DNA of 64,000 nt from assembly GCF_003573695.1 (NCBI RefSeq), contig NC_039361.1:90228149-90292148 (forward strand), given 5' to 3'. Below the pieces are notes generated by a model. The model did not search any database. It was not told the origin of the DNA and saw nothing but the letters and a program-made list of their open reading frames with translations. The stretch is from Papaver somniferum (Eukaryota; Streptophyta; Magnoliopsida; Ranunculales; Papaveraceae). This document shows positions 32,196 through 44,487 of this stretch, piece after piece. Position numbers and translations under genes: made by a program. The number at the start of each line of letters is the position of its first letter. Positions within the stretch are counted from its first letter, which is position 1.

Positions 32196-34861
32196 GTCAC
32201 CATCCTTCCATTTTGCAGCCTCATTCCTCCTCTTGTTGAAAAGCCCCATAACCAGTTGTCCATACATCAAACCCATCTTGCAGATTGTCTCGTCTCTCAA
32301 CTTCTTGGTCATATTGTTGAAATATTCTGAGAAGTTGTTGTTGATGTGCTCACATTTTCTAGTAGGTGTAAAATGAGCCTTAGACCAGGTTTCAGGCCTT
32401 TCATCTATGAGAAATCTTTCAACCTCTTCACTCTCAGCTTCCACATCATCCATATGTTGTTGAAAACTGTGTGATGAAGCATTACATTAAAGTGAAGCAT
32501 TACATTAAAGTGAAGCATAATAATTGTGTGATTCAAGAGAAGTAATGAAGCATTACATTAAAGTGTGAGATCTTATAACACTTGGCAGCATTCCAAAGAT
32601 GAGTCTGAATACTGTACCCCTTGTAGTACTTCTTAAAGTAGGCCATCAAGTGCCTGCAAAACCAACCAATGATTAATAACTGAAACATAAAAGAGAACAG
32701 AACATAACAAAACAAAAATAAAATGATTAAAACAGAATAGAACAAAACAAAAAATGAAAATAAATTACTTCACCTGACACATTGTCTGTGCTCAAACAAG
32801 GGAAAGTAATAGTCAACAGCTTCTAAAATCCCCTTCTACTTGTCAGAGATGAAGGTAAACTCAAAATCATAACCAAGCAGCTTCTGCAAATCCTCCAAGA
32901 ATATCTTCCAATTCTCTACTGTCTCAATCCTGCATACCATCATACCTAATGGAACTAATCCATTTTGACCATCCAACCCAGTTGCATGTAACAACACACT
33001 ACCATGCTTCCCATTCAAATGGCATGCATCCAGACTAATAATCATTCTACAATCAAACAATAAACCCTCTACAGTGGCTTTGAAACAAATAGTCATGGAC
33101 AAGAAAGTGTTGTCTGTAGTTCCATAAGAAAAAGTAGCTATACTACCTGGGTTTCTTGTCTACAAACAATGTTAAATGAACATTTTCAGGGTTTTTTCTA
33201 CTTAGAAAAAAGCAAGGAAATAAAAAAATAAAAAAACTTTAAAAAATTATTGTACATTGACCATTTCACAGAATGCATGCACTAGTTGGTAGCTCTTCTC
33301 ATAACTTCCATGTAGTTTCTCCAACACCTTCACCCTTGCTCTCCATGCAATATGATACTTGATATTAACCCTTCTGGATTTGTTGAACTGAGTTGCTAAG
33401 TCATCTGGACATGGTACTGGTTCATTGATGCCAAGTTCAGTCTTCATATTCTCATAGTACCATTCAGATGCATATTTTGGGTTTGCAATATTGTTCAAGT
33501 CATCTTTGTCACCATTGCAGGTGTGAGTTACATTGAAGCCTCTAAGTGTGAAAGTTTTACCTTCACCTTTCTTCACCATGCCATAAATGAACATTGGACA
33601 TTCTTGAGTCCTCTAATGAATGCACTTGACCCTCAACTTGATTGTAGAACTCTTAGTAGCATATGTATGGTGTTTGTTCATGACACAATAATTATTCGCA
33701 TGCTTGTAGAAAGAATCTTTACTCATGAACTTACTTCCAACTACGAGGTCATTTGGATCCAATGACTCTTCATCTTCAGCTGGGAACATTTCCTGAACAT
33801 CTTCTTCCTTCAAGTGATCTGTGTATTCCTTCTCAAACTCTGAATTATCATGAGTAACCCCACTGCACTCAGGATCAACTGAAGTCTGCTCCACCCCAAC
33901 ATGTTCATCTTCATCTGATCAAGGAAAACAAAACACATAAATACACAACAAATGTACAACAAATGTAAACAATGAAGATTGTGTAAACATACACACTACA
34001 TATGTAAACAAAAAACATTACCAGTAGGTTCCTTTTCAGATTCAGAATCCAGTAAGTCCCCATAATGGTTCTCTGCAATTAAACAAACAAAACAAAAACA
34101 TAAAGACAAAATTAGTAACAAACAACAAATGTAATTACATGCTTTGTAAGCACTACGCATCAAATCCAATTTTAAATAAATAACAAACATAACAAACAAC
34201 AAATGTAAACAAAAAACATTACCTTCTTTATCATTCTCCACCTCAACTTCACCAAATTCTGGATCCCCATCAACACTGTCAACACCATTATCACCTTCAT
34301 TCACACAGTCACTTCCCTTATCTGATAAAAACCCATTCTCAACCTTCTTCAAAAACTTCTTGTACTCCATATCATCTTTAAATTCTTGTTCATATCCAGG
34401 GACATTGTTAATATCCTCATCAAGATGGCACTCATCTTCTTTAATATTTGGAAGTTGAACCACAAACTCATCACTCTTCTGATATTTTAGACTCAACTTG
34501 TAAATATCTTCAACAAAACTTGCTTGGGTTGTAGCTTCAACCTAGAAATCATGATTAAACTCTTCTTCTTATGCATCCACACTTGCCTGTGTTGCACCTT
34601 GAAAATATGCTTCTTGTTCAGGCATGTTTTCAACCAAACTATCCTGAGTTGGTTGAGCTTCTTCACAGAACTGAGGAATATATACATCTGTAATAGGTAT
34701 TTCATTATCCACAGTTGATTGTGTATGTTGATATTGTTCAAAAACTTCTTCTTCATCATATGATATGTCAACAAACAACTTCTTCTTACTTCCCTTACTT
34801 TTTCCTCCAATTTGTTTCTTAAACAATGCTGCTAACCTAGGACTTCTTCTTGAACTACTAG

Positions 34862-37639
34862 TGAAAAGATGAGGGTACCCAAATATACCTCAATCTAAAA
34901 ATTTTCCACTTATAAGTCCTTTCTCCGAAAGTGATTGTATATGGACCGAGTCGAGACAATACAACTAATTGGTTCACACTTCATGTGATCGTCTATGGAT
35001 ACGAGTTCGAGACAATACGATAACTAGATAACTTGTGTGATTGACTATGGATACAAGATCGAGACAATACAAAAACGAAGTATGTTTACTTGATAAATGG
35101 TTCGAACTTAACCAAACACAATAAGATTACTATCAAGTAAATATGAATTAACGTTTGTGTATTTTACTTTTAATTATAATAAAAACAATTATAATTGCGG
35201 AAATAGAAAAGTAAAAGACACAACAAGATTTTGTTAACGAGGAAACTGCAAATGCAGAAAAACCCCGGGACCTTGTCTAGAACTGAATACTCTCAGGATT
35301 AAGCCGCTATACAAAATCAAACCAACTTCGTGTAGTTGAGACCAAGAAACTAAACCTATAGTTCACCTAGTTCCATCTGTATCCCTGCGCCTCCAACTTG
35401 CAATAAGTCACGTACTTGGAACAATTCCTTTGGTTCGTATTCCAAACAGTAAAGGAACAACAAATCAGTTCGGTAATAACTCTTTTCAACCAAGTGATAT
35501 GATTTCGACAAAAGGCTCTTCCGTTTATCCCAATAAACTCCTTTGTCGGGTCCTTAGATCTATATAATAACAACTACCAAAGTAATTGTCAAGATTTTGC
35601 AATCAATACTTTGAATCACAAAGAATTGTGTTGATGCCGATCTACTCAACTAATCAATGCAATCTACCACAAGGATAAAACGATTATAGTTGGATCCTCT
35701 TTACCCGAAACAAGTATTGTGCACACCAAAGATTATGAACCCAAATCATAAATCTTCTCCATCTTCAAATCTTCTTAGATCTTCAATAAACACCTGCATA
35801 CAATCAACTTGAATCTCTTGTGATCAATCACACACAGAACGGAGTCTGTTAACAATGGACTATCACAAGATGTCTTTAGATCCACAAACAGTCTAAAGAT
35901 CCCACTTGAAACTTCGATCTAGTTTGAGTGAATCTTATATCAGAAGAGAAGATTCTCAAGCATAAACAAACTAGGTGCAATCAAATTTCAATAACCGTTA
36001 GTTAATCAAATCAATCAAAAACTAATAGTAAACCGCAATTATCTAGTTTCCCACCAACGGTACTAATAGAGCTTCTCAATCCCAAAGAAGTCTTTAAACC
36101 GAGCGGTCGTAAGAGATTTCGCCTAATTAGGTTACTTTCCTCTCCGAATAGGCGGCTCCACCAGTAACAACACAACTAGGTAGTTTTGTTGGCTCTGTGG
36201 ATTAGTTTGCTCGAAATGCAAACTTTGATATTTATAGACCAAGGAAGTTTGGATACCAAGGAATTTCCAAAATCGAAAATATTCTAAAGATAAGCAATAT
36301 ATTTCCAAATTCGGCTTCCATAATTCCTGGAAATGCTTTGTCAAATATTGACCGAAATTTCTTTGAAAATCTCCAACTAGTAAATGCACATTAATAATTT
36401 TTATTTTCCAAATATAAAATTAAAAACCTTAATTAAAAGTTTCTCAATTTATTTTCGATCCGGGATTCTCCTTTAGCTATTAAGGACTATCGTTGAACAA
36501 TCTTGGAATCGATTTGCCACACTTTCAAACAAGTTTAGAATTCGTTCATCTGACTTCCAAGAACTATATGATTGGTTATCCTATCAAATCACTAAACATG
36601 GGTTTCATGGTTCTACCAAAACAAGTTTTGGTTCTACATCCATGTGGGTACTAGAATTAGTCACGCTAGTTACCGAAACTTGGTTGACTAGGTACTAGGA
36701 TCGGTTTCTCACATATATATGGTATCTAACCTGTATTTGTTGCACATGTCCATGGGATCGGTTCCTAATATCTAAAAACGTGTTGCACATGTTCATAGGA
36801 TCGGTTCCCAATATCTAGAAACTTGTTGCACCTCTTACAAGGATCGATTCCCCTTTTCTGATCGGTTGTACCTCTTAATAGGATCGGTTCTCCTTTGCCT
36901 AGAGTTGGTCATACCAATAAAACTAAATCGATCATACCAGGTGATTACTTAAGATCGGTTTCACTAATAAAAGTCATACCAATACAAAAGGCAGGCCTTG
37001 TGAATAGTTTTACCAAGAACATAAGCAAGTCATGAGCGGTTATAATAATCACACATATTGGTAGTTCAAAAGATATGCAATGAATAACAATACCAATAAG
37101 CCTAGCGATTTCCCTTTCGATTCACAAAACAAGTTCATGAATTTACTTCCTTTAAACGAATGTAAAACATTGTTTCCTAGGATGAAATCTTCACCTCATA
37201 CCCATACATAATCACAATAGCATTCAAACAATTATGTCGATGTCTTATATACGAAGTTCAAAAGATAAGTGTTATACTTCGTATTGTATTCCTTAATACT
37301 ACGTCTAACTAGAGTATAATCACTCATAGCTTCGCAGTTTTGTTTTCAATATGCACGATTTGAAAGATACGTTAGAGAATGAAACAGTTCTAGTCAAATA
37401 TTACTAACCTCAAGTGGAAGGATGATGTCGTCGTTGTAGCTCCTTACTTCTTCACATTCTTCAAGTCTTCACGTAATACTTGTAATGTCTCATATCCTAA
37501 TACTTTCAAGCTAACCTATACGAAGTTGATTCTAGTAGATAATCAAGTGACTCTTTAAATGAGTTTTGGTTCACTAAAATATGACAACCAAACTTGACAT
37601 ACCAACGCTTGGTGGGTTCAACCGAGTTATGCTCTAACA
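34862..37639 (-). repeat. Ty1/copia-type LTR, complete (2.78 kb), minus orientation
   Basis: Read on the minus strand it starts TGTTAGAGCATAAC at 37639 and ends ..CATCTTTTCA at 34862. It is preceded (37640 upward) by a purine tract GGCAAAGGGGGAGAT, the polypurine tract before a 3' LTR. Blocks match the LTRs at 1-2322 and 41795-43465. The inner edge cuts the MULE transposase within its N-terminal exon. The U3 (about 36640-36960) repeats the words GGATCGGTT and TTGCAC. Confidence 0.85.
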
Positions 37640-37870
37640 ATCTCCCCCTTTGCCAATTTTATTGATAAAACTCTTACATCATATGGATAAACAAATTACA
37701 AGAATTCATTAGACATTCGCTTGATTCCCAAATTCAACAACACAATAACCTGTATATATTCAATCCATAAATTCCGATGTTGACATTATAATAACAAAGC
37801 TAATACTCCCCTAAAGGTAAGATAGGTAGATTTTCAATCCGTACGTCTTTGTTATTCTCATCATATGATA
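37640..37870 (-). mobile_element. 3' internal stub of the minus-strand copia element
   Basis: About 230 bases of non-coding internal DNA with the polypurine tract, directly upstream of the LTR on the minus strand. Beyond about 37870 the sequence changes to a + strand LTR fragment, so the rest of this element is missing. Confidence 0.65.
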
Positions 37871-38237
37871 TGTTACTCCTCCTCTGTGTTATTTCTTTTC
37901 TGCATTATATTTTGTTATATAATAGAAATATCACAGGTTGTGCATTAAAATCTATCAGTTCTTGAATCCGGCCTTTGGGTTATTGACTGAATTTATTGAC
38001 ACTTGGATATCGGTTTGTGATACCGTCCAAGTTATTTCTCTTATTCAACCGGGCTCGCAAATTCCTATTTAGTTGATTGCGGATTGAATTGAGAAATTGA
38101 GATATAACTCTTGATATACTTTTCTAAAGATTGAGTCTGACTGTCTAGTTGATTCTCTTGAAAGTATATCGGAGTTAGTCCATTCATATTTCCGAACGAA
38201 ATATTGGGTGTGGTTGCTAGACCCCCGCTTTTTCAAT

Positions 38238-38249
38238 TGGTATTAGAGT
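38238..38249 (+). promoter_or_regulatory. Primer binding site of the copia-type element
   Basis: TGGTATTAGAGT, 10 of 12 bases of the tRNA-iMet type site, two bases after the LTR end. Confidence 0.8.
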
Positions 38250-38308
38250 AGGAAAATATTATAAACCGGATAAGTTTGTGCTTGACTGATCCTTAAAGTT
38301 TTTTTCTT

Positions 38309-38940
38309 ATGGGAATTCACTTAGGGAAACTTGTTCTGGGCATCTGTAACGCACGCCAGAAGTCCTTAAAGATTGTTCAGATCTTATTATCTACAATACC
38401 TCTGGTTTCTCAAGATAATCTCTCTTCGTCTAAGACTTTGGAAATCTTAGATGATGAAAAAAAATCTATAGGAAAAATTAAAAGTTCTTCTAAGAAAAAT
38501 CGTTTGAGGAAATGAAGTCAAAGCTCAAAAGTATGGAATCTCACTAGATTGCTTCTTAATCTGTTTGAGGAATACTATGATGATGGATCCATTTAAAGCT
38601 TTTGAAGGCGTTTCAAATTCTTAGAAAGACTCAATCTGATTAAGGACAAGAATCTTTATGATAAAAGTTTTGTACCTGTCAAATCATGTAATCATGATGT
38701 ACGAACTAAACATGTTGTCAACTCATGTGAATCCAGCAAAAGGGATTCTTATGAGTTTGGTGCATGTTCAAATTGTCGGAAAGCCTTTTTTCCTGGTCAA
38801 AAATAAAAGGGAGTTAGAAAACTCTATTAACCCTAATTATCATCATTACTATGATTATATCACTGGTATTGTCCACAAATATCAACCAGAAACTGTGCAT
38901 GAGATTTTCTCTGAACATCATGCCTCTTGGTAACAAGCTT
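38309..38940 (+). pseudogene. Decayed reading frame in the copia-type internal region
   Basis: Open from 38309 to 38515 (basic end KSSSKKNRLRK), then broken. A second frame (38658-38933) is open for 91 codons. In a neighbouring frame around 38745-38800 the words YEFGACSNCRKAFF suggest a lost Cys-pair zinc motif. I do not recognise the protein. It lies where gag would be expected, after the primer site. Confidence 0.4.
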
Positions 38941-39429
38941 GGCTCTACCCCATTTGTATATAACTTGGGATGGGGAAAGTAACGGTTTGATTTGTGTTGT
39001 GTAGGGTTTATTTGTTAAGAAAAACTCCTTGACAGATTTTCTTCAATCTGTCCACCCAAGGATAGAGTGATGTAGTCTTTCTACTATCTTCTCGCACTAT
39101 GTTGTCTTTTCACAGTGTGCGAACCCCTGGTGTTGAATGTCTAAGAAATCCTACATTTCCTTTTATGGGTTGCGGTTCATAAACGGGTCAAATCCCATCA
39201 TTGGGTTTATAAGAGAGTGGTACGCGTACCTTTCTTCTTCTTCCCTTCCTTGTTCGCGTACGTGAACTTTTCCAGGGTTCATATATTTTCTCCATTAATT
39301 CTTCTTTGGAGGTCAAAAATTTCAAAGGGTGTTCATCTTGTTCAAGGGACATATCAAGTAAGTTTTTCATTCTCCAATTTTTTCTCCTTTTCTAGAATTT
39401 CATAAAAGGATTCAAAAAACTTGGGTTCA

Positions 39430-40418
39430 TCTTCTTCTAGCATGAACTTGCCTTAAGATCAAGTCTCTATTAAAAGTAGATTTGTCAGTGATGCTAGTAG
39501 TAAGGTTTTTGAAAGGATTTCTTCTAATGGGTTTATTCTAAAAAACAAATTGGATTTGATTAGTGGACATAAAGAAGATTTGGTGTGTTTTGAAAAGTTT
39601 AATCTTGGAAATATCTTTAATGGTCTTGGTGAAGGTTTTGACACTCTTACAAGAATCTTCTATGCTAACATCCATGATGTTAATCCTGAGGGCATGGAAC
39701 TTAAGACCATGGTAAATAGAGAAAGGATTCTTGTTAACAGAGAGTTGATTTCAAGGATTACTAAAATTCCCATGGGTAATTTTCGTCTTCCAAGACCAAG
39801 TGGATAAAGGACATCCTATGAAACCATTTCTAATGGTATTTGTGGTAAGAGTGTTGATTGGATTGAAGAAAAATTTCCTACTAATTATCTAAGTCTTGAC
39901 TTGATGTCTTTTGGAAAACTTGGTATACCTAATCTTTGTTCCTCCACAATTGAGAATTCTCGGTGAAGTCGTGAGTTTGCGGAGTTGGTCTATTTCCTTG
40001 AATTGGGTACTCCAAGTCTCGACATTTGTGGATTTATCATTCCCAAATGATGTTGATGACGTCTTCCAACAAGAAATTAGACTATCCTTGTTTGATTGAG
40101 CGAATTTTTTGCATTTATTTCATTGCTTCCATTGGAAACTCTATTGGAACTCCCAAGCACGTTCGTCCTTGTACCTTCAAACGTATGAAGGAGAATGCTT
40201 GCAAGAGACAAAGATGTGATACCCTTGATGGCTCCTGTGATTCTTACACCGTGAATTTTCTTCATCAAATTCACATAGGTATATGTAAGATTAATTCCAA
40301 GGTAAAATGTGTGCAAGAACAATTACCTGTGATTTCTACTAAGTTTCCCGAAATCAAGGAAGATGTGGATAAGATTCAAGGCAACTTTATGGTCTCCGAT
40401 GATGAAGATGATGATTAA
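39430..40418 (+). pseudogene. Putative plant transposon protein domain (Transposase_32-like), broken
   Basis: The frame from about 39470 reads RILVNRELISRITKIPMGN preceded by TRIFYANIHDVNPEG. This arrangement (FYAN.., then a short 'do-not-disturb' beta segment, then I..I..IP) is what I know from plant retroelement proteins of the Transposase_32 type. It is interrupted by a stop at 39805-39807, stays open to 39966, then degrades. A last open frame (40026-40418) has a Lys/Arg-rich middle (KRMKENACKRQRCD) and an acidic end SDDEDDD. No enzyme motif is present. Function in the element is unknown. Confidence 0.5.
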
Positions 40419-41783
40419 CTTCTCTTATCTTATCTATATTGTCTAGGAAACTTCTTATGAGAATTTATTCTTGTGTTTTAAGAAGGATAACTAGGGTTTG
40501 GAATAGCAATTATTGTGATTAAACATAGCTATTCCCAACGGTTTTTATCTTCCAATGTTTTTATATTTATTTATTTAAATTCTAAGGTTTATTTGGAAGA
40601 TGATTTTGCAGTATTAATTTTTATAGTTTTATATATTGCAACTTGTTATGGGATATGTGTGTTTACATCCGTGAACTATGATTGTCTCATATATGCTCAA
40701 AAGTTAAGTCTATTATATGTCATTATGCAAATATTGATAAAAGATAAAATGAACTTTTGAAAACAAAAGTTAAGCTTATTATGTCACTATGCAAATAATT
40801 GATGGAAGATAAGATGGAATTTTGTTTACAAAGATTAAGTCTATTACATGTCTCTATGCAAATAGTGATAAAAAATAGAATGAATCTTTGATTATTCCCC
40901 AGTATTGGTTTTTCCCTGGTCCATATCTTTGTGAAAGTACTGTGTTGCTCTGTAAGTTTTCTTATGTTGAGCATGTCAATTGAATTGATCATTTCCTTTA
41001 TGTTTAATTCAATTGTGATTTTTGGATACAAATTCATATTTCATGTGATTTGATTATGTCCAAAGAAATCCTTCTTTTCTTGTAAAAGTAAGGTCGCTCT
41101 TGTTGTTCTTTTGGGAATGACATTTTATGGGGGAGAGTTCCTATTTGAACTTGTGCTTAATTTTCATATATTTATGGGGAGTGTGGCTATGGAATATTGT
41201 AGGAGTTTTCTTGTATCTTTATAAACTCCTTGATGAATACACTAAGTTTCGACTATGTGAAATCATCGAAACAAAGTTGATATGTTCTCTTTTGGTCATG
41301 AAGTATCTCTATGAAAATTTCATTAGGATCCCACTAGTTTTCGTACCTTTGCCAATTTATATTGACAAAAAGGGGGAGAATTAATGTGTAGTTCACATTA
41401 CAAATACATATGGTTTACAAATCATTATGTAAGGGGGGGTGGTTTTCATTGTGAGATGAAGTATTGACTAAGGGGGAGTGATACATATTACCATAGTATT
41501 GTTTCCAAAGTTGTGATACAATTGAACTTTGATGCTGCGTAATAATTCTATGACACTGTATAACAATGATTGAGAGAAACTGTTTTCTCATTGTTATAGC
41601 TACGGATATTTAACAACTATGATGCTGAGTTGAACATGTTCAGAATCACTGGAGTAATTGGAAGTGACGAAGATTTAGAGTAATGTTGAAGAACCAAAGA
41701 GATCAGGCAGTTGGATGAGAGTCTACAAAGTTTATTTATTTTGTAATCCATATGTATTGATATTTTTGTCATTAAAATTGACA
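40419..41783 (+). other. Non-coding 3' part of the copia-type internal region
   Basis: T-rich, with no recognisable protein. A motif around an AAGTTAAG--TCTATTATATGTC--ATGCAAAT core recurs three times between 40700 and 40870, about 70 bases apart. Confidence 0.6.
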
Positions 41784-41794
41784 AAGGGGGAGAT

Positions 41795-43465
41795 TGTTAG
41801 AGCACTGCTCAGTCAAACTCTCAAGCGTTGTTATCTCAAGCTTGCTTGTCAAGTTTAGTGATCAAAAATATAAGTCTTGATTTCTAGTCTACTTATAGAT
41901 ATGTCCCGGACCAGGATAGATTGTGTAGTTGAGCTTTAGAATTCATGGCGTTCATCAATTGAAGATGAAAAACTACTAAGGAGAGCTTGTGGAACTTCAT
42001 CAACAAAAGGTATCTGGAGACTGAAACTCATCTATCACTCGGAAAGTCTATTTATACTCTATCTCCTATATTGAGACAAAAGTCATATAGTTATATGGTA
42101 TTGGATTACACACATTTGATATTTCGAGCTGAGTTTAACTCGCTTACATATTTCTCGAAATATGTGCTGGTAAGCTTTCGCTTTAACCAAGTTCATCTTA
42201 TGTTCTTGACGAAAGTCAAAATATGATCATATGAAAATCACCTTGTAACATCTTTTTTGATGTAGACTCGGAATGTTTCGTATTAATTATGTCAATCACT
42301 TGAAAATAGCTTTGTTGCTAATAGTTTGTGAAAACAACTATTGTCATCCTCTAAGAATGTTTCAATGATTGAAATAGAGTTTAGAACACTTAACCATAAT
42401 TGTATTGTAGACATATTATGCGTACTTGCATATATGTTGATCCAAGACCGATATAGTATACATACTCGTATGCGTACTGGCGAGGTCAGGTAAAGTTCGG
42501 GAGCCTTGGTATGCGTACCCGAACACATACTGGAGAACTCGGTTGAATTCTGGGAACTAATGTATGCGTACCCGTACTAATTCAACTGATGTTTTGGATG
42601 TATGATAGTATGCATACCCATTTGCATACTGTCAGACACAGTCCAAGTTCGGCTACTTAAGTTTGCGCACCCGTTTGCATACTTGAGTGGGTTATGTTCT
42701 ATAATCGGTTGTTTCATGAACCAATATATTTATATAATAAGGAATGTAATCTTTTTCAAACCATGGATATAATGTTCATGAACTGATTCGAGTGAATCAA
42801 ACCGATTTTGTTTCAATTGTGTTCTTGTATACTTCTATGAGAATATAACAATTGAACAACTCTATAACTAGTTTCATTTGAGTCATTTGAACTAGTTGTG
42901 ATTAAGATGAATAAGGTTGATATGAAAATGTTCATGAGGCTAACTTCGGTTAACTATTGTTGAGCCAACCTAATGTACACGTTTAGGTACAATTAGTTAT
43001 ATCTAAATGAAGGTACATTTCATTTGTGTGTAACAATCTAAGTTCGATCTAACGGTTGTAAGATATTAGCTTGAGTCTAATCAGTTTCATCTAACGGTGA
43101 ATATTGAATGCTTGTTACCAAGGTATCATTGATTGTAAACCCTGATTTGAAGACTATATAAGGAAGAATTCTAGCAAATGAGAAACCTAATCCCCACATC
43201 TCTTGTGCGATACTAGTTGTGACTAGAGTCGATTCTACTTTAACCTTAGGCTTATTCCAAAACCCTGTACGTTAATGACTTGAAGACTTCATTGAGATTA
43301 TGAATCCATACCCAACTATTTTCTCTGTAGTTGCGTGTTCTGATCTTGCTGTTTTCTATCGTGATTGAGTATTATCTTTTCTAAGATTTACTCGAAATTT
43401 TATCCCCGATACCCACGATATCTTTTTTCGCTTCCATACGATTAAGATTATTGTGAGGTGATTTA
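41795..43465 (+). repeat. Copia-type 3' LTR, truncated at its right end
   Basis: Begins TGTTAGAGCACTGC right after the polypurine tract. U3 bases 42410-42680 repeat TATGCGTAC and TTTGCATAC words. Ends around GATTATTGTGAGGTGATTT, corresponding to about position 1565 of the LTR at 1-2322; the final part is missing. Confidence 0.82.
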
Positions 43466-43532
43466 TAATACTGTATATGTTTTGTGGGCTTGTTTAGCTC
43501 GACTTTGCTTAAACAACAAAATAAGGAACAAC

Positions 43533-44110
43533 GTTTACAAACTATACAATCAGAAGAAAAAGTACCCAAATAAAACCCGAATGTAAACAATCGGAAGTAA
43601 AAGGCAACATTATGTTTCCGAATACATCACATTCGGAAGATAAGCAAATGTATTTGCTACCGAATATTTATAAATTGGAGTTCAGGAAACTCTAAGATGT
43701 TCAGCCTATATAATCGGAAGTAATTATTAATATTTTCTCCGAATGCAATATGGCCCCAAAATTATTTTAGTTTCAACATTTTACAATCGGAAGTATATCA
43801 CATTTTATTCTATTCCGAATATATACTGGCTCCAAACTGGGAGTTTTCCTAAAATTACAATCTATGAGAAGTTTTCAAAATATATATTCGGTAGTAAGTG
43901 GACCTCTGGTTACTGTTTCTCTACATCAACATATTCGGAAGTCAAAAAATTATCTAACCTATCGATTATTCTATTTTGTTCACAGGAAGATATGACCAAC
44001 CATATTCGGAAGTTAAACTATAAATCCATCTTCCGAATACTGTATATGTTCTTGAGAAATGAAGAACACGACTATATTCGGAAGTTCATAAGTATGCATA
44101 TCTCCCGAAT
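43533..44110. repeat. About 16 ATTCGGAAGT / CTTCCGAAT words in mostly alternating orientation
   Basis: Forward words (A-TCGGAAG) near 43588, 43632, 43714, 43787, 43931, 44005 and 44074 alternate mostly with inverted words (TTCCGAAT or CCCGAAT) near 43577, 43615, 43737, 43813, 44030 and 44102. Variants lie near 43535, 43660 and 43889. Spacing is 12-76 bases. Clusters of short direct and inverted words just inside the ends are known from CACTA and some other DNA transposons, where they bind transposase. Confidence 0.8.
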
Positions 44111-44160
44111 CTTGGTAAATAACCGAAAACCCTAGGAATATTTTTCAAAGATTCGTCGAA

Positions 44161-44391
44161 TTAAAGCGATATAAACCTAAAAAATGATAGAATTGGGGCC
44201 ATTTGAAGTTTCCGGAGTATTTGACTATCAGACTCTCCACCACCAATTACATCCGCGGTTGCATCTTCTTCGCATTCTTCGTCAGTTTCAGTAACAATTT
44301 GTTCCTTTGTAACTACAATTCCAATTTTTGGATCGACACCGTGAGCAATGTTTTTAGTTCGAGCTCTTTGGGGTTCGTTAGTTTTATCCAT
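44161..44391 (-). CDS. Uncharacterised acidic reading frame beside the CGGAAG array
   Basis: The frame opens further up at 44487, but the ATG at 44391 is preferred: upstream DNA looks like a CT-rich plant leader, and the protein MDKTNEPQRARTKN.. has a basic start and then a strongly acidic stretch (TETDEECEEDATADVIGG). 76 residues; no family recognised. It may be the first exon of a transposon gene, since GTTTATATC follows near the end of the frame and the repeat array begins 50 bases away. It could equally be chance coding. Confidence 0.3.
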   Translation of the reverse strand: MDKTNEPQRARTKNIAHGVDPKIGIVVTKEQIVTETDEECEEDATADVIGGGESDSQILRKLQMAPILSFFRFISL

Positions 44392-44487
44392 CGTTTTATA
44401 AAAAAATCGTCGATGTTTGATTTGGCGATTCGCAACGACGACGATGTTTAAATTTGAAGAACGAGGGAAAAGAAATTTTTCCTCCAC

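Larger units (their letters stand above)
26490..34861 (-). pseudogene. MuDR-like (MULE) transposase, multi-exon, interrupted by two LTR insertions
   Basis: Exons inferred from splice signals and family order: 34861-34223 (acidic N-terminus), 34075-34022, about 33918-33252, 33159-32774, about 32653-32580, about 32470-32201, continuing 30904-30687, then about 27430-27402, 27258-27170 and 27040-26490. Domains: MuDR N-terminal (LVVGSKFMSKDSFYKHANNY, then TLRGFNVTHTC); MULE catalytic domain with SLDACHLNGK (Asp codon 33028-33030) and FISDK (Asp codon 32842-32844), followed by HRQCVR; SWIM zinc finger with CRCIQWQLRG near 30790, its third Cys replaced by Phe (VFQH). The C-terminal basic PPVNIRKTGRP and a decayed HFEKTC zinc knuckle follow. 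In-frame stops lie at 33613, 32836 and in the N-terminal exon; a frameshift follows GRP near 26985. The start is lost at the copia LTR junction. Confidence 0.85.
37885..43465 (+). mobile_element. Non-autonomous Ty1/copia-type LTR element, both LTRs partial
   Basis: A 5' LTR remnant (37885-38235, only the U5 end) is followed by a primer site TGGTATTAGAGT (38238-38249). Internal DNA of 3.5 kb ends in the polypurine tract AAAGGGGGAGA (41784-41793), then a 3' LTR from TGTTAGAGC at 41795 to about 43465, where similarity to the LTR at 1-2322 stops. No protease, integrase, RT or RNase H is present. The internal region instead has decayed reading frames with a putative plant transposon-type domain, so this is a large non-autonomous derivative that relied on enzymes from elsewhere. 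Confidence 0.78.
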
